The notes: generated from the letters alone by a model not told the origin. Shown: positions 17,440 to 25,888, counted from the first letter of the stretch. The stretch: 64,000 nt of DNA from Arthrobacter bambusae (GCF_030812595.1 NZ_JAUSSZ010000001.1:310001-374000), one strand, 5' to 3'. Numbers and translations: made by a program.

Positions 17440-18141
17440 ATGAACCAAGTGATGAGCAAACCAGGACGAGTCCTCGTGACGGGCGGCGCTTCAGGCCTCG
17501 GCGCAGCAGTGGTCGACGCCGTCCTCAAGGCCGGGGGCGTCCCTGTCGTCCTCGACCGGGACACCTCCACGGTGACCGCGGCGAAATCGTATGAAGTCGA
17601 CGTGACCGACAGGGCCGCCGTCGTCCGGGCCGTCAACGACGCTGCCCGGGAATTGGACGGCCTCGACGCGATTGTTACCGCCGCCGGAATCGACCGTTGC
17701 GGTCGGCTGGAAGACGTCGACGCCGAGGAGTGGGAGCGCGTTATCGGCGTCAACCTGCTCGGAACAGTTTCGGCCGTCCGGGCCGCTCTGCCGCACCTGA
17801 AGGAGGCACATGGGCGGGTGGTCACCGTTGCGTCGACGCTCGGCAAACGCGCCGTCTCGGATGCGACCGCATACTGCGCGTCAAAGTTCGGTGTTGTCGG
17901 ATTCAGCCAAGCCTTGGCCGCCGAAACGAGCGGTGAAGTCGGAGTGACCACGCTCATACCCGGTGGAATGAAGACGCACTTCTTTGATGACAGGGACGAG
18001 CAATACAAGCCGCAGGACGATTCAAAGCTCAATGATCCTGCCGTCGTGGCCGGCGCAGTGCTCTTCGCCCTTTCGCAACCTACGGGCTGTGAGATACGGG
18101 AGCTGCTCATTTGCCACGAGAGCGAAGGTTCATGGCCATAA
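17440..18141 (+). CDS. Short-chain dehydrogenase/reductase
   Basis: The product has 233 aa from ATG 17440 (ATG 17452 is possible). The Rossmann TGGASGLG motif is at residues 15-22, NLLG at about 106, the catalytic Ser in VASTLG, and YCASK (about 146-150) carries the Tyr and Lys. It is a classical, not extended, SDR, so it is not a standard HldD epimerase (about 310 aa). It lies 51 bp after the heptose operon on the same strand and may act on a sugar nucleotide or sugar phosphate there. Its 3' end overlaps the convergent GT9 gene by 35 bp. Confidence 0.9.
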   Translation: MNQVMSKPGRVLVTGGASGLGAAVVDAVLKAGGVPVVLDRDTSTVTAAKSYEVDVTDRAAVVRAVNDAARELDGLDAIVTAAGIDRCGRLEDVDAEEWERVIGVNLLGTVSAVRAALPHLKEAHGRVVTVASTLGKRAVSDATAYCASKFGVVGFSQALAAETSGEVGVTTLIPGGMKTHFFDDRDEQYKPQDDSKLNDPAVVAGAVLFALSQPTGCEIRELLICHESEGSWP

Positions 18142-19279
18142 GGGCCGCGGCATCCTCATAGACGTCCTCCGCGGAAATACCCAGGATGAGCGAATCGTTG
18201 TGTTCGCACCGCGGCGCCGTCCATCCGACCTGGGTGACGTCCACGCCGCACGCCGGACAGCGCGTCACCCAGGACATATGGATCCTGTGGAACGCCCGGC
18301 CGAGCGGCCCGGCGGAAATCACGTTGCCCATCCAATAGATACCAACGGTCGGAGTCCCGAGGGCCTGGGCCAAATGCCGGGGACCACTATCGTTGGCGAT
18401 GAGCACGTCGCTCATGGCCAGCAGCGCGCACAATTCACCGAGGGTGAGCTCTCCAGCCCACGAAATGATGTGGGGTGCCCTGGCCGCGTGGAGGACTTCT
18501 GCTGCCAATGGGCGGTCTGCCTCGTCCCCTATCAAGACCACAAGGCAACGATCTTTCGCTGCCCGCCTCGCTACTTCCGCGAACCCGGTGTGGGCCCAAC
18601 GACGCCGCGGATCTGTTGCACCGGCATGAATGGCGACCACCTTATGGCTGCCCACTCCACCGTCGATGGAAGCCAGGCGCTCGCGGACGTCCGCTATGTG
18701 GTGGTCCAGCGCCGTGAGGCGTGGCTCGAGTACCGCCGGGGGAGCCCCGGCCAGCCCTGCGACCTCAAGGCTTCGGAGCGGCTCGTGCTGGTAATACAGA
18801 TATGGAAGATTTCGTTCGAGGGGCGGTGCATCCGGGGTTCGCGACCCGACGGTGTGGCGTGCCCCGGTTCGTTGCAGGAAGCCGTTCGAGTACCTGCCCC
18901 CGCCATGGAGTTGCAGGCCGAGGTCGAACTTCCGCGATGCCATGTCAGCGAAAAACGCCGAAAGCTCGTCATCGTCGGAGCCTTCTCCCGGCCGCCCCGG
19001 ACGGACACCCTCGGAGACCGGCACGATGGTCGCCTCATCAAACGGTCCGTGGGTCTGGGAGAGCAGGGCCGCTTGTATCGGGGTACCGAGGAGCGTTACC
19101 GAGGCTCCGGCGTAGGCCTGCTTCAGCGACTCTACGGCGGGGAATGCGAAGAGCAGGTCTCCTATGCCACCGCCCCTTAGCACGGCGATCCTTGAGACAT
19201 CCCCGAATTTCTCGAGGATGGGTCCCACCCCTCGGCCAACGATGGGCGCCTGGCCAGTTCCTGTGTCGAAATACTCCAC
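18107..19279 (-). CDS. Glycosyltransferase family 9 protein (heptosyltransferase-like)
   Basis: The product has 390 aa. GTG 19279 is chosen because GGAGGG stands 6 nt upstream; an in-frame TTG at 19327 lacks one. AVLRGGGIGDLLFAFPAVESL near residue 32 and VLIANDSGPRHLAQALGTPT near residue 292 are GT9 motifs. A C-terminal CPACGVDVTQ...CEHNDS segment with three or more Cys is unusual and may be a small metal site. It is divergent from hldE copy 2, with 181 bp between. Confidence 0.91.
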   Translation of the reverse strand: MEYFDTGTGQAPIVGRGVGPILEKFGDVSRIAVLRGGGIGDLLFAFPAVESLKQAYAGASVTLLGTPIQAALLSQTHGPFDEATIVPVSEGVRPGRPGEGSDDDELSAFFADMASRKFDLGLQLHGGGRYSNGFLQRTGARHTVGSRTPDAPPLERNLPYLYYQHEPLRSLEVAGLAGAPPAVLEPRLTALDHHIADVRERLASIDGGVGSHKVVAIHAGATDPRRRWAHTGFAEVARRAAKDRCLVVLIGDEADRPLAAEVLHAARAPHIISWAGELTLGELCALLAMSDVLIANDSGPRHLAQALGTPTVGIYWMGNVISAGPLGRAFHRIHMSWVTRCPACGVDVTQVGWTAPRCEHNDSLILGISAEDVYEDAAALMAMNLRSRGK

Positions 19280-19460
19280 CCGATTCCCTCCAAAATCGCC
19301 CGTCCTCCGAATCGCCCGGTCCTCCAAATACTGTCAGGTCCGCGCCACGGATTCACTGCAGCAGTATTGCGACAAAAACCTGGCTTGTCTTTCACTCCAG
19401 CCGTCTAAAACCGATATTCCGGGGTACAGAGTCCGTAGGCACGGTTGAGAGGACTCTCCG

Positions 19461-20945
19461 GTGAACGATTTATCGCAGCGGCAGGCAATCACCGCCCAAT
19501 TGCCTGCTGAATTGGCGGCGTCGGAACAGCGCGTCACCGTGGTCGGCGATGTCATCCTTGATGGCTGGTGGACCGGGTCTGTCGAGCGAGTCGCCAGGGA
19601 GGCGCCGGCGCCGGTAGTGGACGTCCTTCGTCGCGATTTTGCTCCGGGAGGCGCAGCCAACACTGCAATGAACCTTGCCGCGCTGGGTGCGCATGTGCGC
19701 CTTGCCGGCGTTACGGGATCCGACGAGGCAGGCGAAACGTTGCGGCAGAAACTGCAAACGGCCGGTGTGGATGTTGGCAACTTGTTGGCGTGCCCGTCCC
19801 TGGCCACAACCACGAAGATGCGCATCACCAGCGGGGGACAGGTCCTGCTGCGCGTCGACGAGGCAGTCCGAAACGTGCCGGCTTCCGTGCTGGAAGAACT
19901 CGCTGCTTCGATTCCAAGCCTCCTGGATGGCCAGGCTGCGCTCATCGTGTGCGATTATGGCAACGGCTTGCTGACGGGCGCTGTCAGGGATGAGCTACTT
20001 CGTGTCCTCTCTTCGCGTTCGTCTTCGTTGTTGGTCATCGTCGATGCCCACGAGCCCCGGAAGTGGTCCGGGTTGAAACCCGACCTCGTCACCCCCAATG
20101 CCAAAGAGGTCGCCCGCCTCCTCGGCGCCGATCTCGGTCAAGGCGAGGACCGCGTAGCCACGGTCCTCGACCACGGGCCGCTCCTGTTGCAGGAAACGGG
20201 AGCACGCGCCGTCGTCGTTACCCTCGACCGTGACGGGACTGTGCTGATTCCCCCCGATGGCGCCATACACCGCACATGGGCTCGACCGGCGGCAGAGAAG
20301 CGGACGTCGGGAGCCGGGGACACCTTCGTTGCGGCGCTCGCCCTCGCCCGTTCCGCTGATGTTCCGCTGACAACCAGCCTGGATCTGGCGCAGGCTGCGG
20401 CCGACGTGGTCGTCCACGATTTCGGCACATCGGTCTGCGGTACAGCCGAACTCAGCCGGTACCTGGAGAGCTTCACGGGCGCCGCTTTGACCGTGGATGA
20501 ACTGGAACGGCACATCCAGGCCCATCGGAGTGAAGGCAAGCGGATTGTCTTGACCAACGGGTGCTTCGATGTCCTCCACAGCGGCCATACACGATGCCTG
20601 AACCAAGCGAAGCAACTGGGCGACGTCCTGATCGTTGCGCTGAACAGTGACGCCTCGGCACGAAGCCTGAAAGGCCCGGACCGGCCAATCAACGCGATCG
20701 AGGATCGCGTCGCTGTGGTTGCCGCGCTGAGTTGTGTCGACTACGTGACCGTCTTTGACACCCCGAATCCCGTTCCGCTCCTGCAGAGAATCCGACCGGA
20801 CATCTACGCCAAAGGCGGCGACTACGCGCCGGACATGCTTGAGGAAACCCCGGTGGTGGAGAGCTACGGTGGAGTTGTTTCGATCCTCGACTACGTCCCG
20901 GAACACTCCACCACCGCATTGGTCGAACGAATCCGGAAGCCGTAG
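19461..20945 (+). CDS. hldE: HldE-type bifunctional heptose-7-phosphate kinase / heptose-1-phosphate adenylyltransferase (copy 2)
   Basis: The product has 494 aa from GTG 19461 (GAGAGGA upstream). The kinase domain (TVVGDVILDGWWTGSVERVA, GGAANTAMNLAALGAHV, PNAKEVARLL, SGAGDTFVAALAL) is closer to proteobacterial HldE than copy 1 is. The nucleotidyltransferase domain has NGCFDVLHSGHTRCL, LNSDASARSLKG and YAKGGDYAPDM. The usual Asp of the DTxGAGD motif is replaced (KRTSGAGD), but the catalytic Asp remains. Having two full-length HldE proteins in one cluster suggests division of labour or two heptose products. Confidence 0.93.
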   Translation: MNDLSQRQAITAQLPAELAASEQRVTVVGDVILDGWWTGSVERVAREAPAPVVDVLRRDFAPGGAANTAMNLAALGAHVRLAGVTGSDEAGETLRQKLQTAGVDVGNLLACPSLATTTKMRITSGGQVLLRVDEAVRNVPASVLEELAASIPSLLDGQAALIVCDYGNGLLTGAVRDELLRVLSSRSSSLLVIVDAHEPRKWSGLKPDLVTPNAKEVARLLGADLGQGEDRVATVLDHGPLLLQETGARAVVVTLDRDGTVLIPPDGAIHRTWARPAAEKRTSGAGDTFVAALALARSADVPLTTSLDLAQAAADVVVHDFGTSVCGTAELSRYLESFTGAALTVDELERHIQAHRSEGKRIVLTNGCFDVLHSGHTRCLNQAKQLGDVLIVALNSDASARSLKGPDRPINAIEDRVAVVAALSCVDYVTVFDTPNPVPLLQRIRPDIYAKGGDYAPDMLEETPVVESYGGVVSILDYVPEHSTTALVERIRKP

Positions 20946-21003
20946 CCAAGCGATGAACCGCCATGGCTGTGGGGGCAACTTCGCGGCGGGAACGGATTGT
21001 CAA

Positions 21004-21678
21004 TCAGTGGATGAGGCCTGAGACCAGGTTGATGGTCGTTGCCAGGACGATGGCTCCGAGCAGATAGGACAGCAGTGCCTGGCGGAGCACAGTGGTGCGG
21101 ATGGCCTCTGTTTTCAGGTCGGTGTCCGAGACTTGGAAAGTCATTCCGACGGTGAAGGAGAGGTAGGCGAAGTCAAGGTAGCGCGGGGGTTTGTCCTCGT
21201 TGAAGTCGACGCCGGTTTTGTCCCGATAGTAGATGGAGGCGTAGCGCAGGGTAAAGAGGGTGTGGACGAGGAACCAAGACAAGGCCACACTGCCGAGCGC
21301 CATCGCGACGATGGCCGCCTTCGTCCCGCCCTGGGCGTTGGAGGCTTCGAGCAAGATCAGGGCAACCCCGGCGAAACTGGCAACGGTAGCAGCCAAGACC
21401 AGGACGTCTGAGGCTGCACGGCCCGGATCTTCGCGCCGTGCGTGGGCTGCCGTGGTTTCCGCGTCCTGACGTCTGATGACGGCCCAGACCCAGATGAGGT
21501 AGGTCAGGGACGCAACCGCCCATCCCACGGCCGGGGCGTAGGCCCATCGCGTCACCGTTCCGGTAGCCAGCGCAGCGGCAAGGCCCAGGATGATCATTAC
21601 AAGAACCCGCAAACGTGAATGGTGTGCCCGGGTGTCGAAGTTCAGTTCCGCTCTTTCGGCTCTGTCAGGTGTACTCAT
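21004..21678 (-). CDS. DUF1345 family membrane protein
   Basis: The product has 224 aa with five or six hydrophobic segments. The conserved family features are HTLFTLRYASIYYRD and YLDFAYLSFTVGMTFQVSDT, both seen here (about residues 138-185). The biochemical function of DUF1345 is unknown. ATG 21678 is preceded by GGGATGATC. Neighbours are metal-transport genes on the same strand, but 300 bp separate it from them. Confidence 0.9.
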   Translation of the reverse strand: MSTPDRAERAELNFDTRAHHSRLRVLVMIILGLAAALATGTVTRWAYAPAVGWAVASLTYLIWVWAVIRRQDAETTAAHARREDPGRAASDVLVLAATVASFAGVALILLEASNAQGGTKAAIVAMALGSVALSWFLVHTLFTLRYASIYYRDKTGVDFNEDKPPRYLDFAYLSFTVGMTFQVSDTDLKTEAIRTTVLRQALLSYLLGAIVLATTINLVSGLIH

Positions 21679-21839
21679 GGACTGATCATCCCAGCTCCGC
21701 GGTGAAGACCCCTTCCCCGTAGCGCCCGCGTGTTGCCCAGAGCCCGGCCGGAAGGACGGCGGGGTGTCGCGATGGATCGGCGAGGATCCGGGCGAAGCAG
21801 TCAGGGCCCCCGGGAGGGGCCGGTGCGCCGTCGGGATGC

Positions 21840-21989
21840 CTAGCGGTGCAGGCGGCCCTGGGCGGCCGTGGTCTCGTGGGCCTGGCCACCGGGCCCGCGC
21901 AGGATGTGGGCGATTCCGACGGCCAGCAGGCTACCTGCCGGCGGACCTGCGAGGGAGACCCACAGTCGGGTGAAGTCGGCGGAGATACG
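21840..21989 (-). pseudogene. C-terminal remnant of a MIP-family channel (aquaporin/glycerol facilitator type)
   Basis: Directly after the stop of the CBS-domain gene, the minus strand encodes about 49 residues, including SADFTRLWVSLAGPPAGSLL and VGIAHILRGPGG. This resembles the last helix and tail of actinobacterial aquaporins (the LWVYLVGP...LAVGLA..LRGPGG pattern). No start, NPA motif or earlier helices are present. The similarity is judged from memory of the family, so confidence is limited. A convergent role for the 150 bases between it and the DUF1345 gene is not apparent. Confidence 0.4.
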
Positions 21990-21993
21990 GGAA

Positions 21994-23283
21994 TCAGCGG
22001 CCGCTTTGCGTCTGGGAACCGGCATGGTTGCTGCCGTGGCGGTGTTCGCGGCGGGCCCAGTCGCTCGGGATTGCCGCTTCGAGCGCGTCGTCAACGGTGA
22101 TGACACCTAGAATCCGGCGTTCGGCATCCAGCACGGGAAGGGTGAGCAGGTTGAAGTCTGCCATGGTGGTGGTGACGTCGATGATGTCGTCGCCGGGCTG
22201 TGCGCTGACGGGCTCCGGATCCGCCACGTCGCTGAGCTTCTTGTCCTGGTCTGACTGCAGGGCATGGACGAGGCCGATGACCCCTGCAAGTGTTCCGTCA
22301 GGGTGGAGGGAATAGATGGTTGTCAGGGCTTCAGGTTGTTGGGTGGTGGCATTTCGGATGCTGTTGATCGCCTCTGCGACCGTGGCGGTTGAGGGGAGTG
22401 CCGTGAAGTCGGTTCCCATGAGCCCTCCGGCGGTTGCGTCGTGGTAGCCAAGGAGGGCCATGACCTTGGCGTGCTGGGGTGCCGGGAGGAGGGAAAGGAT
22501 CGCTGTGCGGCGTTCCTGGGGCAGCTCCATGACGGCGTCGGCGGCGTCGTCGGCACGCATGTGGGCCAACACCTCCGCGACGTCATGGTCGCTGCGGTCC
22601 TTCAAAATGCGCGACTGGCGGTCGTCGTCGAGCTCTTCAAAGACATCCGCCTCAAGCTCGGGATCGTTGTGTACCTGTGCCAGGAGTTCGTGCTGTTCCT
22701 TGTCTGAGGAATTCTCGATGAGGTCGGCGATCTGGGCCGGCTTCATTTTGCGGAATCGTGCCGATCCTGAGCGCACGGTGCTGGAATCTTGGTGCCCGAT
22801 GAGGGGCAGGAACTGGTTCCAGTCGCGGGTGGCGTGGGGTTTGTGGCGGCGCTCGGTCCGGAACCAGCGGGGCTTGTGCACGTCGAGTCCAGTGGCCTCC
22901 CACACGGCTCCGTTGTGGCCGAGTTCGATGTCGTAGGCCTTGACCATGATGGTGCGTTCGGTGTCGATGAGGCGGTGGCCCAGGACGTCTTCCTTGAGCA
23001 GCACTTCGCCTTCACGCCGGCTGAACGGGCGCAGGTCCAGCTTGGCGGTGCGCAGCAGGACGCGGTCTGCCTCGATGCCCGCGACGTCCTCGGCCGTCGT
23101 GAAGATCCGGGTGTTGCCCACATTGACGACGAGGCCGCTGAGTGTGGGGTAGGCCCCGTCGCGGAGACGGACGATCACGTCGGCGAGGACGCCGATCTGG
23201 TTCCCTTTGGAGTCGAGGACGGGCTGGCGCAGAAGCGTTGAAAGCATGAAGCGCGGTGCGCTGGATGAATCTTGGGTGCTCAT
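21994..23283 (-). CDS. Soluble PRC-barrel / MgtE_N / CBS-domain protein
   Basis: The product has 429 aa and no membrane segment. Residues 10-160 contain two PRC-barrel-like units (GNQIGVLADVIVRLRDG). Residues 180-300 match the MgtE N-terminal superhelix (PAQIADLIENSS, DDAADAVMELPQERRTAIL). Residues 300-415 hold a CBS pair (VIGLVHALQ, ITVDDALEAAI). In MgtE these domains sense Mg2+ and gate the pore; here the pore is absent. It lies 63 bp downstream of the NRAMP-type gene in the M-box-controlled transcript, so it probably senses Mg2+ for that transporter. Confidence 0.93.
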   Translation of the reverse strand: MSTQDSSSAPRFMLSTLLRQPVLDSKGNQIGVLADVIVRLRDGAYPTLSGLVVNVGNTRIFTTAEDVAGIEADRVLLRTAKLDLRPFSRREGEVLLKEDVLGHRLIDTERTIMVKAYDIELGHNGAVWEATGLDVHKPRWFRTERRHKPHATRDWNQFLPLIGHQDSSTVRSGSARFRKMKPAQIADLIENSSDKEQHELLAQVHNDPELEADVFEELDDDRQSRILKDRSDHDVAEVLAHMRADDAADAVMELPQERRTAILSLLPAPQHAKVMALLGYHDATAGGLMGTDFTALPSTATVAEAINSIRNATTQQPEALTTIYSLHPDGTLAGVIGLVHALQSDQDKKLSDVADPEPVSAQPGDDIIDVTTTMADFNLLTLPVLDAERRILGVITVDDALEAAIPSDWARREHRHGSNHAGSQTQSGR

Positions 23284-23346
23284 CGGGGGAGCCTTTCAGG
23301 TGTTGGGGGCTTGACGGGCCTGTTGTGGAATCTACGCTCTGCGCGT

Positions 23347-25008
23347 TCAGCCGCCAATAGCCAGCTGAACCACACGGACAATGACCAGGATCATCGCGAT
23401 CAGGAGGTAGGCGCGCAGGACAGTAAGCCCGGCCCTTCGGGCGGTGGAGAGCTTCGGTGCCTCAAGCAGCGTCAGGGGAGGCATTCTCCATTCGCGGCGG
23501 CCGGCGTGGCTGACGGCAACCGCGGCGGGGCCGGGGCGGAATGCCCGGTAGATTACATATCCGATGCAGCCGAGCAGGCACGCACCTGCCCCGATGAAGA
23601 TGATCGCGACAATGGTTTCCCCCGTCATGTCCGGGAACAGGACGCTGGACGTCAGCACCAGGGACAGGATCACGAGGATGCCAATGATGAACGCGGTGAA
23701 AACGTTCAGGAATTTGCCGTTGACCCACGGTCCGAGCACTTGCTTGTCGTTGCACAGCAACAGTAGGAACACGGTGGCGGAGGGCAGCAGGACACCGGCG
23801 AGCACTTGGACTCCGACCGTGAGCAAGCCCAGGGGCGCTCCGGGGATCAGGACGATGATTGCCGAGATCAGCAGTATTCCCGCGAAGACGGCGTAGAAGC
23901 CTTTGGCGTCGGAAAACTTGCGATGCAGGGAGTGTTTCAGGCCAAGGACGTCACCGAGCGCGTACGAGGTGGACAGGCCAACGGCTGCGGCACCGATGAT
24001 CGAAGCGTCAATCAGCGCGATGGCGAAGAGCACACCGGCGGCCTTTCCCACGTACCTTTCGAGCCCGACGGCGACTCCTCCGGCGTCGGTGAAGTTTCCG
24101 AATTCAGGCTGGCCGGCGAACGTCGCGGCCGTGAACCCCATGATTGCCGCCGCACCGACAACAACGATGGCGATCCCGATCCAAAGATCGGCCTTTTCGT
24201 AGTTGATGAAGCGCGGAGTGATGCGCTTGTCAATCAGGTAGGACTGCTGGAAGAACAACTGCCAAGGCGCAATGGTGGTGCCGACGATTCCGATGATGAG
24301 CAGCGTCACTGTTGACAGATCCGAACCAGCAGGGACGCCGGGAACCACGAAGTCGTGGGCCATCTGGCCCAGGCCCGGGTGCACCATCACAACGATCGGA
24401 ACCAGCAACAGGGACCCTGCCACGAGGATCATGCAGACGCGTTCGAAGCGCTTGAATGACCCTGTGGAGGCTGCCCCGATGATGATGGCTGCCGCCACGA
24501 GGACTCCGATCTCCTTCGGGATGCCCAGGTAGTCCAGGCCGAGGCTGATACCGATAAATTCCGTCACGATCGTCAGGGCGTTCAGGATGAACAGGTCGAT
24601 CACGCTGAACGCGCCCCAGAACTTACCGAACCGTTCAAGAATGAGGCGTGCGTGCCCGACACCAGTGACGATACCGAGCCTGAGCACCATTTCCTGGTTG
24701 ACGTAGAGCACAGGAACCAGCAGCAGCAGGGTCCACAACAGGGACGTGCCGTAGTTCTGGCCGGCCTGAGTATAGGTGCCGAATGCTCCGGCGTCGTTGT
24801 CTCCGACCATCACGATCAGCCCAGGCCCGACGACGGCCAAGAGAGTCTTCAGCTTGGCCTTCCACCCGTTGCCGGAACCTTCCTGGTCGACCTTGATGGT
24901 GCCGAAGGCACCCTTGATGTCGCCGATGTGCGCACTATCAAGGGATGCCGGTGCTTTCTGTGCCGCGGGCATGGTGGGCTGTGGATCCGTGGGGATGTTT
25001 GTGGGCAT
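23347..25008 (-). CDS. NRAMP-family transporter, probably a magnesium transporter (NRMT-like)
   Basis: The product has 553 aa from ATG 25008 (AAGGA upstream). It has about 11 transmembrane helices with a central loop. Helix 1 reads GPGLIVMVGDNDAGAF, where Mn/Fe NRAMPs have DPGN; helix 6 reads TTIAPWQLFFQQS, where they have the metal-binding MPH. Loss of that Met, with Ala in its place, is a known trait of NRAMP-related magnesium transporters. The M-box riboswitch upstream and the MgtE_N/CBS partner downstream support Mg2+ rather than Mn2+ as substrate. General annotation would call it a divalent metal cation transporter. Confidence 0.92.
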   Translation of the reverse strand: MPTNIPTDPQPTMPAAQKAPASLDSAHIGDIKGAFGTIKVDQEGSGNGWKAKLKTLLAVVGPGLIVMVGDNDAGAFGTYTQAGQNYGTSLLWTLLLLVPVLYVNQEMVLRLGIVTGVGHARLILERFGKFWGAFSVIDLFILNALTIVTEFIGISLGLDYLGIPKEIGVLVAAAIIIGAASTGSFKRFERVCMILVAGSLLLVPIVVMVHPGLGQMAHDFVVPGVPAGSDLSTVTLLIIGIVGTTIAPWQLFFQQSYLIDKRITPRFINYEKADLWIGIAIVVVGAAAIMGFTAATFAGQPEFGNFTDAGGVAVGLERYVGKAAGVLFAIALIDASIIGAAAVGLSTSYALGDVLGLKHSLHRKFSDAKGFYAVFAGILLISAIIVLIPGAPLGLLTVGVQVLAGVLLPSATVFLLLLCNDKQVLGPWVNGKFLNVFTAFIIGILVILSLVLTSSVLFPDMTGETIVAIIFIGAGACLLGCIGYVIYRAFRPGPAAVAVSHAGRREWRMPPLTLLEAPKLSTARRAGLTVLRAYLLIAMILVIVRVVQLAIGG

Positions 25009-25264
25009 GGGTTGTCCTTCCCGGGACATGAAGACATCCAACCGTGGCATGCGGAACGCACTGCCGGCATGGCATCCGGGTGGAGTCGCGGGCGACTAGT
25101 GGGGGAACAAGCGCAGGCTCAAGCTGCGCCAGAAGCTGGATTCAGCGCCGCGCCGAGGCGGCACCGCTGGATCGACTATGATCACCACTCATACGGTGAC
25201 CACCTCCAATCGGCACTCTGCACAGCCAGGGAGGAGGCCGGGCATCCCACCCGGCGGTTGCCCC

Positions 25265-25418
25265 TCCTCGTAAGACCTTTGGCACTTCGCGGCGTGAACC
25301 CGGCGTTCCGGGAGCCAATCGGGGCAACCCCTTAATCCGGGGGAGCCTGTCCTGACCCGGGGCGTCTCTCGACGTTGGGGGTCGCTGGCATGTATCCGCG
25401 AAGGAGCCTCAGCTAACG
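25265..25418 (-). promoter_or_regulatory. M-box (ykoK) magnesium riboswitch
   Basis: Read on the minus strand, the leader contains the M-box core in order: GTTAGCTGAGGCTCC (25417-25403), GGATACATGCCAGCGACCC, GTCGAGAGACGCC, GGGTCAGGACAGGC and, at the 3' side, GTGCCAAAGGTCTTACGA (about 25285-25268). These match the conserved segments of the ykoK/mgtE aptamer, which binds Mg2+. A GAGGAG...CTCCTC hairpin around a CCGGG stem lies just downstream (about 25225-25267) and could be the expression platform. It controls the NRAMP-type and CBS genes. Confidence 0.9.
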
Positions 25419-25435
25419 AACGGCACCTTGCTATC

Positions 25436-25464
25436 TATATATACCTCATTTTATCCGTATGAAA
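25436..25464 (-). promoter_or_regulatory. Promoter of the M-box / NRAMP transcript
   Basis: On the minus strand TTTCAT (25464-25459) and TATATA (25441-25436) are separated by 17 bp, placing the RNA start about 12 bp before the M-box. The -35 region coincides with the AT-rich stretch that must also contain the promoter of the divergent ArsR-type regulator at 25475, so one bound regulator could affect both directions. Confidence 0.5.
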
Positions 25465-25474
25465 CAATATAAGC

Positions 25475-25840
25475 ATGGATGCAGATAACGCCCTGTCCGG
25501 CTGCGAGCCCGACAGCCAGTACGTCGAGCTAGCCGTAGAGGTCTTTGTGATGCTTGCCGATGCCACCCGTGTGCGAATCATTCTCGCGCTGCGCGACGGT
25601 GAGTTGCCCGTTACCCAATTGGCGGAACGGGTCCACAAATCCCAGGCATCGGTATCGCAGCATCTGGCCAAGTTGCGCCTCGGCCGCGTTGTCACCACAA
25701 GGCAGGCCGGTACCCGCGTGTATTACCGCCTGGCGAACGAACACGTCCGCCAACTCGTCACGGATGCCATCTTCCAGGCCGAACACTCCCTCGACGGAAC
25801 ACCCCGCCACCACCGCGCTGAAATCACGGACGAAGCCTGA
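25475..25840 (+). CDS. ArsR/SmtB-family metal-responsive transcriptional regulator
   Basis: The product has 121 aa. The winged-helix domain spans residues 18-95 (LADATRVRIILAL, QLAERVHKSQASVSQHLAKL as recognition helix, GTRVYYRL as wing). The C-terminal helix carries a His-rich metal site candidate (AEHSLDGTPRHHRAE), as in alpha5-type sensors such as NmtR/CzrA. A Cys (CEPD) is at residue 10. No ribosome-binding site precedes ATG 25475, so the mRNA may be leaderless. It is divergent from the NRAMP operon and may repress it or itself in response to a metal. Confidence 0.9.
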   Translation: MDADNALSGCEPDSQYVELAVEVFVMLADATRVRIILALRDGELPVTQLAERVHKSQASVSQHLAKLRLGRVVTTRQAGTRVYYRLANEHVRQLVTDAIFQAEHSLDGTPRHHRAEITDEA

Positions 25841-25888
25841 GCCGGCGCAGCTTCGTTTGGCGCGGCTATTCCTGGGGTGGCTTGGTGC

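Noticed and set aside
17984..19180. 398-codon plus-strand frame opposite the GT9 gene
   Set aside because: It is the complement of a gene with clear GT9 motifs and has none of its own.
21686..21838. Minus-strand frame between DUF1345 and the aquaporin-like tail (ends YGEGVFTAELG)
   Set aside because: Looks mildly protein-like but has no start, ribosome-binding site or recognisable family.
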